Shown here one piece after another: positions 4,728 to 6,041 of a DNA stretch of 6,041 nt. The notes under the pieces were generated by a model. The model searched no databases and was not told the DNA's origin. It saw only the letters and a program-made list of their open reading frames with translations. The translations under genes were made by a program, and so were the position numbers. The DNA is from Kiritimatiellales bacterium (lineage in GTDB: Bacteria > Verrucomicrobiota > Kiritimatiellia > Kiritimatiellales > Pontiellaceae), in the NCBI GenBank assembly GCA_030621805.1, contig JAUXGY010000125.1:1-6041 (forward strand), given 5' to 3'. Each line of letters begins with the position of its first letter. Position 1 is the first letter of the stretch.

Positions 4728-6026
4728 ATGGGGAAAAAGAAATTTTTTGCAGGGCACGCAAAGTCAACCGCGCTACTCACGAGTTTGTTGATTCACGTGG
4801 TTATTGTCGTGGTCGCGCTCTTTGCGGTGGTGGTTTCCGTGGTTCAGAGGACGGAACCAGAATTCAAGGCTCCTGTGGTCTCCCGCCCAAAAATGCCGCT
4901 TAAAAAGCTTCAGGTCCCCATCAAAACAAACAAAAAACCCAAGCCAAAGCTGCGAAGACAAATTGTAGTCAAGACGGCGCGCACGATGCCCGAACTCCAG
5001 ATCCCAGAGATTAGAGGCGTTAAGGGGGGTACGGGTTATGGCCATGGCAATGGGTCCGGGAACATAGTGGGCATGGACTTTTCTTTACCACGGCTCAAAT
5101 TTCTTGGCATGGAGGGGTCTGGAGAGAAGATTTTTATTATTTTGGACTCCACCCCGTGGATCATGTTCGACGAGCTGGGGGGATTGCCTGGATACACCGT
5201 GATCAAGGAAGAGTTAATCCGGCTCATAAAGTCGTTGGATTCAACGGTACTGTTCTCGGTTGCCGTTTATGACCACACTCGTGCGATCTCTCTATTCCCG
5301 AAAATGGTACCTGCATCGTCTAAAAATGTAACCGCGCTGGAGAAATGGCTCGCGCCATTGAATGTTGTCACGGGTACTATGAGAGACAATGAGTATGGCA
5401 CGCAGACATTGGGTCCAGGGGGCTTTGAAATCCCTGAAGACTTTATTGAAGGGTCGTTTCAGGGCATCCGTACCGCCCATTGGTTGCGCCCGGGGTTATT
5501 TGCTATGCATCAGCAGGCCGATGCCACCTTTGTTTTATCTGGAAACTGGGGAGCTCTCTATGACGAAAAACCCATGACTAAAGCGCAGTGGAGCGATAGG
5601 CAACGCGCTCGATATAAACAAGTTAAAACGGAAGCACATCAGAAACTGGCGCAAGAAAATGAGCAACGCCGTCAGGAAGGACTTCCTCCGCGTGTTCTGA
5701 CAGATCGACAGCTTATTGATCATTATTTTCCAGGCACCCAACATCCGCCGCTGAATATCCGGTGGTACTCACCGACGGAAATTAGCAAGGCCTTTATTGA
5801 ACAACGAAAGCTCTCTGCTTCTAAAGAAACTCTAATAACACGAAACAAAAAGAAGCTCCGGGAATTTTCCCTTAATGTGATCCATTTGATACCCAAAACC
5901 GGAATTCCGGAGACAGATCCATCCGGGACTAGGTATGAAGAAACAGTCAAAAAGTTAAATGGGGAATACCGTTCCCTTGCTGGTCTGGAGGGCATTAAAA
6001 ACGCTACTGCAGGATCAGACGAGTAA
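4728..6026 (+). CDS. TonB-like membrane-anchored protein with a degenerate VWA-like domain
   Basis: This 432-residue protein has a short basic N-terminus (MGKKKFFAGHAK), one membrane helix (about 14-40) and then a periplasmic Pro/Lys/Arg-rich linker (about 43-85), the layout of TonB and TolA proteins. The helix contains S19-x3-H23, the same spacing as the functional Ser/His pair of E. coli TonB. A Gly-rich stretch (97-112) leads into an apparent von Willebrand factor A-like fold: strand GEKIFIILDSTPW (132-144), helix 153-171, strand TVLFSVAVYDHT (173-184), strand ADATFVLSGNWG (264-275) and strand LNVIHLIPKTG (382-392). The metal-site motif D-x-S-x-S is replaced by D140-S-T142-P-W144, so canonical metal binding is probably lost. 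A charged, helix-prone insert (about 283-365, rich in Gln, Arg and Lys) sits within the domain. Partner proteins such as ExbB/ExbD are not in the window. The function is unknown; the domain calls are made by eye. Confidence 0.75.
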   Translation: MGKKKFFAGHAKSTALLTSLLIHVVIVVVALFAVVVSVVQRTEPEFKAPVVSRPKMPLKKLQVPIKTNKKPKPKLRRQIVVKTARTMPELQIPEIRGVKGGTGYGHGNGSGNIVGMDFSLPRLKFLGMEGSGEKIFIILDSTPWIMFDELGGLPGYTVIKEELIRLIKSLDSTVLFSVAVYDHTRAISLFPKMVPASSKNVTALEKWLAPLNVVTGTMRDNEYGTQTLGPGGFEIPEDFIEGSFQGIRTAHWLRPGLFAMHQQADATFVLSGNWGALYDEKPMTKAQWSDRQRARYKQVKTEAHQKLAQENEQRRQEGLPPRVLTDRQLIDHYFPGTQHPPLNIRWYSPTEISKAFIEQRKLSASKETLITRNKKKLREFSLNVIHLIPKTGIPETDPSGTRYEETVKKLNGEYRSLAGLEGIKNATAGSDE

Positions 6027-6041
6027 CCTGAAACACCGTAT

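Overview
The window reads as a chromosomal segment of a Gram-negative bacterium. The best guess is a member of the PVC group, perhaps Kiritimatiellota or Verrucomicrobia. That guess rests on overall protein flavour: a DUF1015 protein, an AsmA-like envelope protein, and a TonB-like anchored VWA-like protein. It also rests on the Y1 transposase with its palindromic leader. It is inference, not proof.

Positions 1-4222 hold a leftward (minus-strand) gene train. In transcription order it contains an AsmA-like membrane-anchored protein (2855-4222), plsY (2245-2850), gpsA (1259-2248), a palindrome-rich leader (about 1010-1247), a frameshifted REP-associated Y1 transposase (546-994), and the start of a DUF1015 protein (527 down to the window edge). 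The AsmA-like, plsY and gpsA genes are packed with a 4-nt gap and a 4-nt ATGA overlap, so they form an operon-like unit. PlsY and GpsA catalyse neighbouring steps of phosphatidic acid synthesis: GpsA makes glycerol-3-phosphate and PlsY acylates it. The AsmA-like neighbour suggests a link to moving lipid to, or organising it in, the envelope.

Positions 4223-4727 are a 505-bp spacer between divergent genes. It holds the 3' end of an IS3-family element (terminal repeat plus the last 36 codons of the transposase), then a stretch of imperfect palindromes, then the probable promoter and leader of the rightward gene.

Positions 4728-6026 encode a 432-residue protein. It has an N-terminal transmembrane helix carrying a TonB-like S-x3-H motif, a Pro/Lys-rich linker, a Gly-rich stretch, and a von Willebrand factor A-like domain whose metal site is degenerate. 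This is the least understood gene here and the most interesting one.

The strongest observations are the TonB-like/VWA architecture, a single-base deletion that separates the HUH motif from the catalytic tyrosine of the transposase, the bounded REP-type repeat cluster in front of it, and a duplicated C-terminal motif in the AsmA-like protein.
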